From contig PUDQ02000003.1 of NCBI GenBank assembly GCA_002964805.2, forward strand, positions 4,526,001-4,590,000: 64,000 bases of DNA. The letters run 5' to 3'. Under the pieces are notes generated by a model, which saw only the letters and a program-made list of their open reading frames with translations, was not told the DNA's origin and searched no databases. Shown piece by piece: positions 55,138-64,000 of the stretch; the stretch's first letter is position 1; each line of letters opens with the position of its first letter. Made by a program: the position numbers and the translations under genes. The DNA comes from Trametes villosa. Its lineage: Eukaryota > Basidiomycota > Agaricomycetes > Polyporales > Polyporaceae.

Positions 55138-55228
55138 TTCCCACTAGCCGACTTGAACGACTGACCTCGTCATTACTGCCTGATGAACAGGTACTAGTGA
55201 CGCGCTCTACCAGCTGAGCTAAGCGGGA
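55138..55228 (-). tRNA. tRNA-Thr(AGT) with 18-nt intron
   Basis: On the minus strand: acceptor TCCCGCT pairs with AGTGGGA. The D arm is GCTC...GAGC, the anticodon stem CGTCA/TGACG with loop CTAGTA|A, and the T arm AGTCG-TTCAAGT-CGGCT. The anticodon is AGT. The intron CCTGTTCATCAGGCAGTA follows base 37. The discriminator base is A. A T-rich stretch (CTTTTTGTTTTC) just downstream fits Pol III termination. Confidence 0.92.
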
Positions 55229-55767
55229 GTTATCAAGATACAACCCATGCGTGTTATAGCCCGTCAAGTACTCCGTAAAACAATTCACGATGCTTCAGCA
55301 AACTACGAAACGACACCTTCCTGAAGTTACTACCATCCTTGCAGAGTGCCAGGCTGCTGTCACCGCCTGTATGTTTCCCGGACGAATCTTCCTCGCGCTG
55401 CCATGTTTGAGACGGTTCAGGCCCTGTGAATACGAGCTATAGCTACAGCAACACGCCGGCCCCTCAATTCGGTGGGTCGGGCATGAAATCCTCACTGTCG
55501 AGCGCCGAAGACATTCGCGAGATCAATTGGATCATGCCTACTCACAGCGCTCACGTACTCGAGCATGAAGGACAAGTTTGGAACGATCTTGCGCAAGCCA
55601 GCCCATAGCGCCAACGTCAGGCCGAAGAATTACACAGATACAGTACGCGCGTGTATTAGGAGCGTGGTAAGATATACAAGCACAGGGTATCTTCAGGCGT
55701 CGCGCGCGTCCGCCGCGCTGAGTCTACAGGTCATAACTTCCGTCCTTCCCGTGCGCGCGCCCGACCT
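55229..55767. other. Intergenic between tRNA-Thr and small hydrophobic gene
   Basis: No gene supported; short open frames only. Confidence 0.45.
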
Positions 55768-56152
55768 CTAGTAGGTCGCGGCCGCCCGACGACGGCCGAA
55801 GCCGCCGCCGTACCCTCTGCGCCGCCTGCCGGTGGTCGCGCCTCCTCCGTACCCGGCGCCGGTGGTTGCCCGGCCTCTGCGGCTGAAGCACCTGCAGCAT
55901 AGGATGGCGACGATGACGTCCCAGATGGTGACGAGGACCTGTGATGGGTATCGAAGTAAGCCCTCCGTACGTTAACATACTCGATGCACGTGAGACGTAC
56001 CGTTACAATGGCAGAGACGATGGTCTCAATGACACCCGCAATAGCGGAGATGATGGCGTTGATGCCGGAACCGATGGCAGAAACGATGGAACCCTGCAAA
56101 TGAATCGTTAGCGTCTGCTTGAGTTGAAGAGAATGAAGAGGAGGCTCACCAT
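55768..56152 (-). CDS. Small hydrophobic protein with Gly/Arg-rich tail; first coding exon is only ATG
   Basis: 88 residues from exons 56150-56152 (the ATG alone), 56001-56093 and 55768-55938. The N-terminal 45 residues (GSIVSAIGSGINAIISAIAG, then VIETIVSAIVTVLVTIWDVI) form one or two membrane helices or amphipathic segments. CCRCFSRR follows, where the Cys cluster is a likely palmitoylation site. The tail is basic and glycine-rich (GYGGG, GRRRRGYGGG, FGRRR). The ATG/GTGAGC junction and 56-bp intron give GT-AG splicing directly behind the start codon. Similar short proteins are, to my knowledge, frequent in polypores but unnamed. Possible membrane-associated RNA or lipid binder; function unknown. 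Confidence 0.75.
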
Positions 56153-57047
56153 TGTGTGATAATGAAAACTCGGTGGTCGTAAACGTTAAAGTCGTTAAGT
56201 GGTGGTGTGTGTGGTGGGAAGGTGTGAGAGATGTTGTGTTTGGTGAGGAAGTCGGTGATCTGGACGAGGTTATATAGCAGGAGGATGTGCCAGGAACGCG
56301 GTGGTGACGTCTGCACCATCCGCTGCACCAGCGCGACGTACAACTCCACGGAGCACACCCGCTCGTCACTCTTGGCCCGGTGATGTCATACGTTATCGAC
56401 TCCACGCCGGGAGTAAGTGCGAGCGCCTTCCATACTCGTCCACCGGTCCGGCTTTGCGCCTTCTCAAACCGTGCACTCGCCATCTCGTCTCCGCGTGCAT
56501 GTGCGGAACTTGGTCCAGAGATGTCCCGACACCATGGGGGGGGGCGAGAACACACGCCATGACGTCACAGAGTCAGCGGCGGTTTATGAGTACTTGGGTG
56601 GCAGTGCTGAGTGCTCTTCTGAAAATGGTAATTTGAAGCGTAGTAGAGCATCCGGATCCTCCGCTGTGCGCACCCCGGGTCAGCAATGCTCACGCCCAGA
56701 CTCCTCGTTGCATCTCTTCCACAGGGTTCTGATTTCACGCTGAGAACTGTTGAAGAAAGAATCTTGAAACCTGCTTAGAAATCTCGATAGTAATGGACCG
56801 ATCACCCGAATCTGCTAGCCGTGTGTTTGAACATTGATTGTTATTGATAACCTCGAGCGTACATAATGAGACAAAAGAGTGTGTAGGGATAGATGATAAG
56901 GAAAGTAAACGAGTGTGAGGGTGTGGGTACAACAGAAACGCGCTATGCTACAGTAGTTCTATACGTACAATGTGTTGAAAGAGAGATCATGAGACGTCGA
57001 GCCACCGAGAACCAGGATGATACAAAACCGTCGAGAACACAGACCGT
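56153..57047. other. Intergenic, upstream of small hydrophobic gene
   Basis: No gene supported; contains a G8 homopolymer near 56536 and the 3' flank of the coiled-coil gene. Confidence 0.5.
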
Positions 57048-58532
57048 TCAGAGCTCCGCCATGAGCGTCGTCACCCAGCGGGCGACGAGGCCCGCAGCCT
57101 CCTTCGTGCGCTCCCAGTCCTCTACGCGCACCTTCGGGCAGATGGCGGCGTTGAACTTGTCCGGGTGCCAGCGCATGACCTCGACCTTGAGGATCTCGCG
57201 CGGCGTCTTGCCCTCGATGCACTTCCCTCGGAAGGAGTGGAAGAGGAACAGACGCACGCGGTCGAGCGTGATCTCCGCGGGGTCGGTCGGCGTGAGGATG
57301 AAGGCGGGCCACGGGAACTCGTGGAAGCCGACGATGTTCACCAGCTCCTTGTTCGTCTTCAGCTGCGCCCACTTGGCCTCGTACGCGTCGCAGAAGGCGC
57401 GCGCTGTGTCCTCCTCGGCCGCCTGTGCCTGCCGCGCAGCCTCCTCGCGCGCAAGGCGGGCCTGCTCCTCCGCCGCGCGGCGCGCGGCCTCCTCCGCCTC
57501 CCTCGCGGCCCGCTCCTGCTCCGCGCGCAGCTGCGCCTCGCGCTCGCGCTGGAGGGCCTCGAGGCGAAGGCGACGCTCCTCCTCCTCCCGGCGCTGCGCC
57601 TCGGCGCGCTGGATGCGCTCGCGGTGCATCGCCTCGATGCGCTCGATCTGCGCCTGGCGCTCCGCCTCCTCGAGCAGCTGGCGGCGGCGCCGGGCCTCCT
57701 CCTGGCGACGCTGCCACAGCTGCGCCTGCTCGGCCTCCATCTCCCGGCGAAGTCGCTCGGCGTGCTCGCGCGCGAGCTCCTCTTGACGACGGCGCTCGGC
57801 CTCGATCGCGTACGCCGCACGGCGCAGGGCGGCCTCCTCCTCGTGTCTGGCGCGCTCCTTCGCCACGCGCGCCTTCTCCTTGCGCTCCTTCTCCCTCAGC
57901 GCCTCCGCCTCCAGCCGCTTCTGCTGCTCCTCCTTCTCCTTCGCCTCGCGCATCTCACGGCGCTTCGCCGCGCCCGCGGCGATCATCTGGACGTGACGAC
58001 TGCGCTCTGGGGTGTCCTTGGGCGCGTCCATGAGCGCGGCCTGCTCGTGGTACGCCTGCCGCGTCATCCCGCCGAAGCGCATCTGGGAGAGGTACTGCAG
58101 CGCGAGCTGCACCTTCTCGAGGGGCAGGCGGCCGTTTTCCGTGCGCTTAAGTTCGTCGACGAACGGCTGCGCCGCGTCGGGGAAGTCGATGAAGATCTGG
58201 TTGCCGACGGGCCGCGGCGGCGCGTGCGGCTTGCGCGGGGGCGGGTCGAGGAAGCGCATGGGCTTGGCCGGCTCGGTGGGCGGGGCCTCGCCGCCCGCGC
58301 GGTAGCGGCGGCGCGGCGTGCAGGGCGGGGCGGGGTGGCCCGGAGAGGGCGCAGCGTTTTCGTTCTGGGCGTGCATGGCGGCACGGCGCGCGCCGCGGAT
58401 GTCGAACGGGGTGGGCGGGGGCGGGGGGAAGGCCTTTCGGGGATGGAACTGAGGCTGCTTGGTCTGGCCGTAGGGGCGGGTGACCTTCTTCGGAGAGCGG
58501 GCGTGGCTAACAGGGTGTCTAGCGGAGAACAT
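57048..58532 (-). CDS. Coiled-coil / single-alpha-helix protein with C-terminal J-like domain
   Basis: 494 residues, single exon. The N terminus (1 to about 105) is basic and proline-rich. Residues about 110-165 look globular (NQIFIDFPDAAQPFVDEL). Residues about 185-385 are an unbroken Glu/Arg/Lys/Ala helix (for example AERRRQEELAREHAERLRRE), either coiled coil or single alpha-helix. The last 110 residues include FHEFPWPAFILTP and GKTPREILKVEVMRWHPDKF. The HPD is like a J-domain, closest to the C-terminal domain of NF-kappa-B-inhibitor-like (NFKBIL1) proteins. That domain suggests Hsp70 contact, but helix II basic residues are only partly evident. Function not established. Strong G/C-ending codon bias. 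Confidence 0.8.
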   Translation of the reverse strand: MFSARHPVSHARSPKKVTRPYGQTKQPQFHPRKAFPPPPPTPFDIRGARRAAMHAQNENAAPSPGHPAPPCTPRRRYRAGGEAPPTEPAKPMRFLDPPPRKPHAPPRPVGNQIFIDFPDAAQPFVDELKRTENGRLPLEKVQLALQYLSQMRFGGMTRQAYHEQAALMDAPKDTPERSRHVQMIAAGAAKRREMREAKEKEEQQKRLEAEALREKERKEKARVAKERARHEEEAALRRAAYAIEAERRRQEELAREHAERLRREMEAEQAQLWQRRQEEARRRRQLLEEAERQAQIERIEAMHRERIQRAEAQRREEEERRLRLEALQREREAQLRAEQERAAREAEEAARRAAEEQARLAREEAARQAQAAEEDTARAFCDAYEAKWAQLKTNKELVNIVGFHEFPWPAFILTPTDPAEITLDRVRLFLFHSFRGKCIEGKTPREILKVEVMRWHPDKFNAAICPKVRVEDWERTKEAAGLVARWVTTLMAEL

Positions 58533-60809
58533 GGCTGTGGTAGATGTCGAAAGGAAGGAAGTCTAGGTGTCCGAGTACCTTGAGGAACGGCGATAGAGCT
58601 ACAGTGGTCGAGACAAGACTAGAGACGATCCTCCGGCTTGTCGATATGTTGCTGGTGTTGTTGTTGCTGATGTTGACGTTGTCGAGTGTTGCTTGTTGCT
58701 TGCTGCGTGTTGAGTGGTTGTCGAGTGACTTGAGGTAGCGCTTGAGGGCTCGAGGCCAGAGGGCCGAGGTGGCTAAGCGCGCAGAACGGGGTGAAAGCGT
58801 GGGGGTGAGGGTCAAGCCGCCCCCCGCCCCGCCCGGACTTTATAGCTTTGGGACCCCCCCGACTTTGGCGAGCTTTGGGTACGCGTGTTTGCGCCGTCAA
58901 AATAAACACCTGCAGCGACCTGCCTGCTTTGTCAGTTTTTCCGCGTGAAGAGTGGGGGGGAGGCAATCGATGGCAGGGGGCGCAATTGTCGTCCAAACGG
59001 GGGGAGGTCCGCGAGGTTAGCCGGATTGGCGCTTTGGCGCCGGGGCTCTCAAAGCCCAAGCCCCGCCGTCGAGGCTCCCTGAGGGCTCTGCTAGCCCGTC
59101 GCATCATCGTCGAGGAGCTCGACGGCGAGCTTGCTTGCCCGTCGGGCAGGGAATTGGGCTGGTAGTGGGACGGAGGGCGGGAGGTCGGCGCTGGACCTGC
59201 AGATACGGAGCGGTTAGCGGATCAATTTTCGCCCTGCCCGCACCACGTACCCTCTTTCTGCCCATTGTTCCCTCATGGCCAATTGCAATAATTCCTGGCC
59301 ATTGCCCGGCCACGAGTACTTCGGGTGTCCTCCGCAGCCGACGGATTGCCTATCCGCCCTGCCCATTGGCTGTACGAGTGTAGCCTGACAGCAGGAAAAC
59401 GCTTGGCGAGCAGGAGATTAGCGCATATACTGGGACTCCAAGCGCAAGAAAGTGAAAGGCACCTTTAGTTTCATGGCAAAGACCGGCCACCCTTCACGCA
59501 GTGAAGGGGCAGACGTCTGGCGACTGGGGAAGCGTAGCTGGGCAGATATCACAGTTTTAGGGCATGCGTCCTTCACGGTGGTGCGCAATGCGCCAAACGA
59601 GAGGGCACATCCCCTCCCGTCGACTTGGGCAGACATGGCGGCGACGTTAGCCTAAGGCAGAACATGCCGTATGTATGGCGAGTACATCGCTCGATTTGTT
59701 GCGAGGACGTGTGCAAAGCTTCATATGCTCAGTGCAGGCTATGTCCGAAGTCCGGGGTGCGAGAAGTACGGTGAGCTCCCATCAGTACTCTTGTGGTCGT
59801 CTTCTAGGTTAGAAAACCCTTTGCGTAGCGGAATCCGTCGGAGAATTGATGTTGTTCGCGCGGGTATCAGCCTTCCCCTATGAGCGCACGTACGATTCAA
59901 CAAGCGAGTAGACCTGCTGGTCTACGCAGTGTGTTGCATAAGTCTTACCTACCCCTTCACGCCGTTAACGGACAGTGAACAACTCACCAATACGATCCAT
60001 CCCCGCCAGTCGTAGGCAGAAGAGATGTCCCCGGAGCGAAGTCATCCGCTTTTATCCTGTGCCAGCGCCGAAGAGCAGGTGCGCATGGTCTCGTAGCATA
60101 GGCGGACGCATAGAAGGCGTGTATTCGCTCGTGACGTGGCTGCCGAATTTCCAGCCTGAAGCGCGTTGACCTGGAGCAAGCGTTGGTCCGCAAGTTATAA
60201 GGGAGGACCAAAGGGCAGGCGGCGTAGATCTATGCGCTGGTGGGATGTGCGAGCGAAAGAAACAAGCACGTCGTCCGTCTATATCCCTTCGCCATCGCAG
60301 CGGGGACAGCGCCAAGTACGAACAAACTTCGGGAGGCGGGCACTGCCAAAAATGGCAATACCCGCCCTGCGGGGCATCGGCCCGCTGCAGTTGCGCCGCG
60401 ACAACAACTGCAGGCGCCCGCTCTTCTTCCTCCCACCACCATCTTATCACGTACTCGGCCCACTTCTCTACGTTCCTTTAGCCTGATTAGCAAGAGAGGT
60501 ATATGTGCTGAATGTTTGTGCGTTGCTTGCGATATTGTGCCGCCTCGCAGTCCCGCACGCCCCACAGGCGCAGCGCCTGGTCCCACCCCGCATAGCCGAC
60601 CGGGAGCGTGCAACAATAAGGCCACGAATGCCTGCTTGCCCAAAGCCCCTTGTAGTGACACTTGGTGTCAAGGCGACCACCAAGCGCTCTGCGCATTTGC
60701 CAGTCTGGCTAACCTGCTCGCCCTCACACATATAAACGCGCGCGAACGAACCGACTCGATGTCGTTGCATACTCACCCTCCGCACAACTCGCGCCTCTTG
60801 CAGTAAAAC
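58533..60809. other. Intergenic between coiled-coil gene and gene at 60810
   Basis: About 2.3 kb with no supported gene. A hairpin at about 60335-60367 pairs GCGGGcacTGCCA with TGGCAataCCCGC around AAAA. Open frames reach about 190 codons (60240-60806) but lack domains and are typical of GC-rich noncoding DNA. Confidence 0.45.
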
Positions 60810-61769
60810 ATGCTCTCCCGCTTCGGTAGTATCTCCTCTGCTTCGTAAGCTCGTCTCTTGCTCTACTTGTAGCATGGTATGCTGACAATTGGCTAATACA
60901 GTGGGGAGTCCAGGAACTCGGAGAGAGAGAACTACGGCGACGATTATTTGCCGCTCCCCAAGGGCAATGCTAAACTCACTCGTAGCAAGTGAGCGCATCT
61001 TCCCGAATGATCACCGAGATTTCTTGACTGACGTTCTCATAGTACTGAGCTTTTCAACGAAGCCTACGCGCAGTTCTCCGCTCTCTGCCCCGTCTCACCT
61101 TCCCGTGCTGAGCCTCGGCTTTCTCAGATGTGAGTGTTACGTCAGAGCTTTAGCGGCTGATATTGACAACTTTCCAACCATAACAGCTTGGAGGATCTAG
61201 ACCCATATAGGCACGCATATGGGGACGATGAGGAACTGCCTGAAGACGACCCACCCAGCCCGTCTACCATGGCCTTCTTCGCCCAGCACGCCTCCTCTGC
61301 CCAGCGCGCATCCTCTACCCAGCCCACATACTCCTCTAATCAGCCCGCGTCCTCCCTTTCTCAGGAGCAGCACGACGCCCGCTCCGCCAGTATTCCTCCC
61401 TTCCCGGACTTCGACGACTACCCGTGGGGCGTAGATATAAACGTTCCCTCGGCGCTCGAGAACGCGCCGCCCCCGGACTTCGCGTCCATGCAGGCCCCCG
61501 TTCCGCCCCACCCCAACCCGCATGCCTGGGACGCGGTGTTAGACGAGGTTGAAATGGAGATGATGATCGCTCCCCTGAAGCTTTCCGACCTCGTCCACCT
61601 GCGCGATGGCACGCCTACCCCGGGGCCATCTATCCAGGTGCCCCTCCGGAGGGCGTCCACCATCCCTGCCCTTGGCAGCGTTCCCCCCGTTGCTCCGCGC
61701 ACCCCTGCCAGGGGTGCCTCCGTGGCCAACATTGGCACGGAGTCGCCCTCCGGTGTCATCCGCCGGTAA
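60810..61769 (+). CDS. Unknown protein, four exons, proline/serine-rich
   Basis: 263 residues; exons 60810-60844, 60902-60988, 61043-61129, 61187-61769. The sequence runs MLSRFGSISSAS, GESRNSERENYGDDYLPLPK, NTELFNEAYAQFSALCPVSP, then an acidic, Pro/Ser-rich C-terminal part with FPDFDDYPWGVDINVPSALE and LDEVEMEMMIAPLKLSDLVH. There is no signal peptide or membrane segment; likely intrinsically disordered. The stop codon TAA lies inside a perfect donor (CGCCG|GTAAGT). If spliced to the acceptor at about 61843, the protein would gain only RM before a stop. No family recognised. Confidence 0.65.
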
Positions 61770-62155
61770 GTCGACGGGTCGCGCGCGAAGAACGACGCGG
61801 CACACGTCAACGACTCGCCCAACCGGTCGACTCGCCGGACTCGCAGGATGTAGACGGCACGCATACACGTGCCTTCCACCCGCCGTTATTGAATCAGCTT
61901 TCTCTTAATCTCCTCTCCGCTCCGTGTATCCTTGTCGTGCTTCTTCCTAGACGTTCCGACCCACTTCACGCTCTTTTTTCACAATTCTCTCGTGCAAAGC
62001 ATTCTCACATTCCTTGAGCTCATTGTATTTCTCTCGCGCGCACGTCGCTTCCATACGATATGTATCCATTAGACCGTTCCTCATGTAGCCTCGTCACAAT
62101 ATCCTAATCCCACCACTGGCACTTTACCCAACGAGAAACAAGTCCATCGTACGCC
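61770..62155. other. Intergenic, convergent 3' ends
   Basis: Nothing beyond pyrimidine-rich 3' flanks. Confidence 0.5.
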
Positions 62156-63940
62156 TCACGCGTCCCTCAGCGCAGCGAGCCGCTGCTCGATCCCCGCCCC
62201 GTTCAGCGCCTCCTCATCAACCAGCTTCTCCACGCTCGCGCCCCCCGACAGCGGCTCCGGGCCGTACGCCGCGCCGCCCAAGAACGGCGAGCGCACGCCC
62301 TCGCCCGCACCCACGCCCACCAGCTGCCGCTCGCTCCACCCGCGCGACAGGATTTCGCTGACCCTGTTCAGCGCGGAGCTCCGCGCGTCGTGCCGCTGTG
62401 CGGGCGTGCCACGCCCTGTCGTGGACGGCCCGTCGACGGAGTCCGCGCTCTCGTTGCGCGCGACCGTGGCCGGGCGCGCGGGCAGCGTTTTCTTCGTCGG
62501 CGTCTTCTTCAGACGGCCGCGGAAGGGTGACGTGCTCGCGGTGGATGGGAAGGGCAGGGGCGGCGGGGAGCGCTGAGTCTTCAGCTTGTTGTGCGGGGTG
62601 CCAATGGCGGAGGTAGCGTCGTCCTTGGGGGGTAGCTCCGGGAGGCGCAGATCGAGCGAAGGGTTGGACCCGAAGTTGGGCGAGACGGCGCCGAAGAAGA
62701 GCTGCGAGTCGAGCGGCGGGGAGCGCACCATCGGCGGGCTAGCGGGGAGGATGGAGGAGTCGACCCGGCTGATCGGCGGCACCGCCGGTGCGCCTGTAAC
62801 ATCGGCATCCTCTAACGCGGCGAGAGAACTCAGGACACGCGACGAAGGCGAGGGCGACGCATACGGGGTGCTCCGCTTGTCTGCCTGGCTGCGGCGCAGA
62901 GGCAGCGCGGTGAACTTGTCATCACCGGCGCGCTGCTTCGTCGGCGACGGCTGCCACGGGAGGGTCCACCCCCACGCGGGCCCGTCCTCCTTCGCCGGGC
63001 TCACGGCACAGCTCGGGGGCGCGGTCATCAGCGCGCCCGACTCGGGGTCCTCGACGACAAGGCGGAAGCCGGGCGGAGAGACCACGCTCTCCGAGCGGTT
63101 GGTAGTGTTCCGCGACATCGCGCCCTCGCTCGACGTCGTGCGCGAGCGCATGTCCGCGACCTGCACGTCGGAGGAGTCGCGCTTGTGCCCGCGCCGCTTG
63201 CCGGTGTGCCGCTTGACGCTCGGGCTGGCGCCGAGGTCTGCGACGACGCCGTCCTCGGCCTCTTCCTCCGTCTCGCCGCGCTCGTACTCTGCCGGGGGGC
63301 GACGGATGGTGCCCAGGCGGAGGCGCTCGAGGATGCCGCGCCGGATGGACTTGTGCCGGAGGGTCTCGTAGGGCGCGAGCTCCTCTTCGTCGCCGAGGGC
63401 GCCGTAGGGATCCGGAGAGGTGAGCCCCGTCGTCCGTGTGGTTCCCCGCCTTCCAACGCCCCGGGCTGTCGCGGGCGTGCCAGCCGCTGATCTCCGATCG
63501 AGGAACGGATCGTCCTCCGCTTCGTCGCCGGCGTCGGCAGACAGAGACGGTTGAGCAACGGGTGGGGGAACTGCGCGGCTTCGCGTGGAGAACGCGCGCG
63601 AGATCCAGCTTCCCTTCCTCTCCACCGTAGGTTCCGTGTCGAGCAGGGGGTGAGCGCTGGACTGCGATGGCCTGGCTAGGTTCTCCTCGCCCGGAGGTCC
63701 GGGAGTGAGAGTCGCCGCCTGCCTGAACCGCGAGGGAGGCGTGTACCGCGGACCAGGTTCCAGGGACTGCTCTCGCCGCCGGGATGGACCGCCGGAGGGC
63801 ACACAGCGATAGAGGAGCCATGTACAGAGAGCTCCGGCAACGGCACCCAGGATGGCAAAGAGAGGCGCGAGATAGGCAACGTTGAAGGGCTTCGAGGGGC
63901 CTGTGCCTGCGGAGTTCCGCGCGCGGGATACGGAGTTCAT
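62156..63940 (-). CDS. Single-pass membrane protein with long disordered tail
   Basis: 594 residues in one open frame. One membrane helix at about residues 19-45 (NVAYLAPLFAILGAVAGALC, then TWLLYRC) has a short lumenal N terminus. The tail of about 550 residues is Ser/Pro/Arg-rich and probably cytoplasmic. It has recurring short elements (DDPFLDR, PYETLRHKSIRRGILERLRL, SALNRVSEILSRGWSERQLV). Upstream exons may exist, because the window ends 60 bp before the ATG. Reminiscent of basidiomycete membrane proteins of unknown role; no enzymatic domain seen. Confidence 0.75.
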   Translation of the reverse strand: MNSVSRARNSAGTGPSKPFNVAYLAPLFAILGAVAGALCTWLLYRCVPSGGPSRRREQSLEPGPRYTPPSRFRQAATLTPGPPGEENLARPSQSSAHPLLDTEPTVERKGSWISRAFSTRSRAVPPPVAQPSLSADAGDEAEDDPFLDRRSAAGTPATARGVGRRGTTRTTGLTSPDPYGALGDEEELAPYETLRHKSIRRGILERLRLGTIRRPPAEYERGETEEEAEDGVVADLGASPSVKRHTGKRRGHKRDSSDVQVADMRSRTTSSEGAMSRNTTNRSESVVSPPGFRLVVEDPESGALMTAPPSCAVSPAKEDGPAWGWTLPWQPSPTKQRAGDDKFTALPLRRSQADKRSTPYASPSPSSRVLSSLAALEDADVTGAPAVPPISRVDSSILPASPPMVRSPPLDSQLFFGAVSPNFGSNPSLDLRLPELPPKDDATSAIGTPHNKLKTQRSPPPLPFPSTASTSPFRGRLKKTPTKKTLPARPATVARNESADSVDGPSTTGRGTPAQRHDARSSALNRVSEILSRGWSERQLVGVGAGEGVRSPFLGGAAYGPEPLSGGASVEKLVDEEALNGAGIEQRLAALRDA

Positions 63941-64000
63941 ACTGTTGGCAGGAGGTAGAGCGGTGATGTGGATGAAGGCGTCCGATGTACTCGAGGTTGC

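Noticed and set aside
57165..58583. 472-codon plus-strand open frame
   Set aside because: It is exactly antisense to the coiled-coil gene. The GAG/CGC-rich codons there give a stop-free complement, and no domain or start context is seen.

Overview
This window comes from a filamentous basidiomycete, most likely a white-rot polypore of the Trametes/Lentinus type. The evidence is short GT-AG introns of about 50-65 bp in nearly every gene, micro-exons, GC-rich coding sequence, two pyranose 2-oxidase genes close to the Trametes enzyme, UstYa-like (DUF3328) proteins, many F-box genes, and intron-bearing tRNA genes. Exon models were built by hand from splice consensus, reading frame and comparison between paralogs. 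Totals were checked for divisibility by three.

Layout. (1) 0.9-17 kb: two pyranose 2-oxidase loci bracket four copies of a small secreted eight-cysteine protein gene. The first oxidase is a 3'-broken pseudogene. The second is complete except for a single in-frame TAG upstream of its catalytic residues. All four small genes have 60 codons, a phase-0 intron and then 57 codons including the stop. (2) 17.1-30.2 kb: tRNA-Lys(CTT), an Atg22-like vacuolar transporter, then two F-box/short-chain dehydrogenase (SDR) pairs. Each SDR is followed by a tiny secreted-peptide gene not previously delimited. A 172-bp TA-flanked MITE lies here. (3) 30.5-37.5 kb: two UstYa-like proteins and another single-pass membrane protein, a second repeat element with an 11-bp flanking duplication, and a Rieske-DUF455 fusion protein. 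(4) 38-45 kb: a secreted GH2 beta-mannosidase with 13 exons and a ricin-B-like lectin. (5) 45.8-50.1 kb: SUMO, then a third F-box/SDR pair. (6) 52.5-64 kb: a secreted protein of unknown role, tRNA-Thr(AGT), an 88-residue hydrophobic protein whose first coding exon is only the ATG, a coiled-coil protein with a terminal J-like domain, and two unknown proteins.

How the parts relate. The pyranose oxidases (H2O2 supply in lignocellulose decay) and the beta-mannosidase (hemicellulose turnover) fit a wood-decay lifestyle. Local duplication shaped the window: P2Ox x2, eight-Cys proteins x4, F-box/SDR x3, peptide x2, UstYa-like x2. The strongest new observations are the eight-Cys cluster with its shared promoter motif, the repeated F-box/SDR/peptide module, the candidate peptide precursor next to a UstYa-like gene, the Rieske-DUF455 fusion, and the single nonsense codon in an otherwise intact pyranose oxidase.
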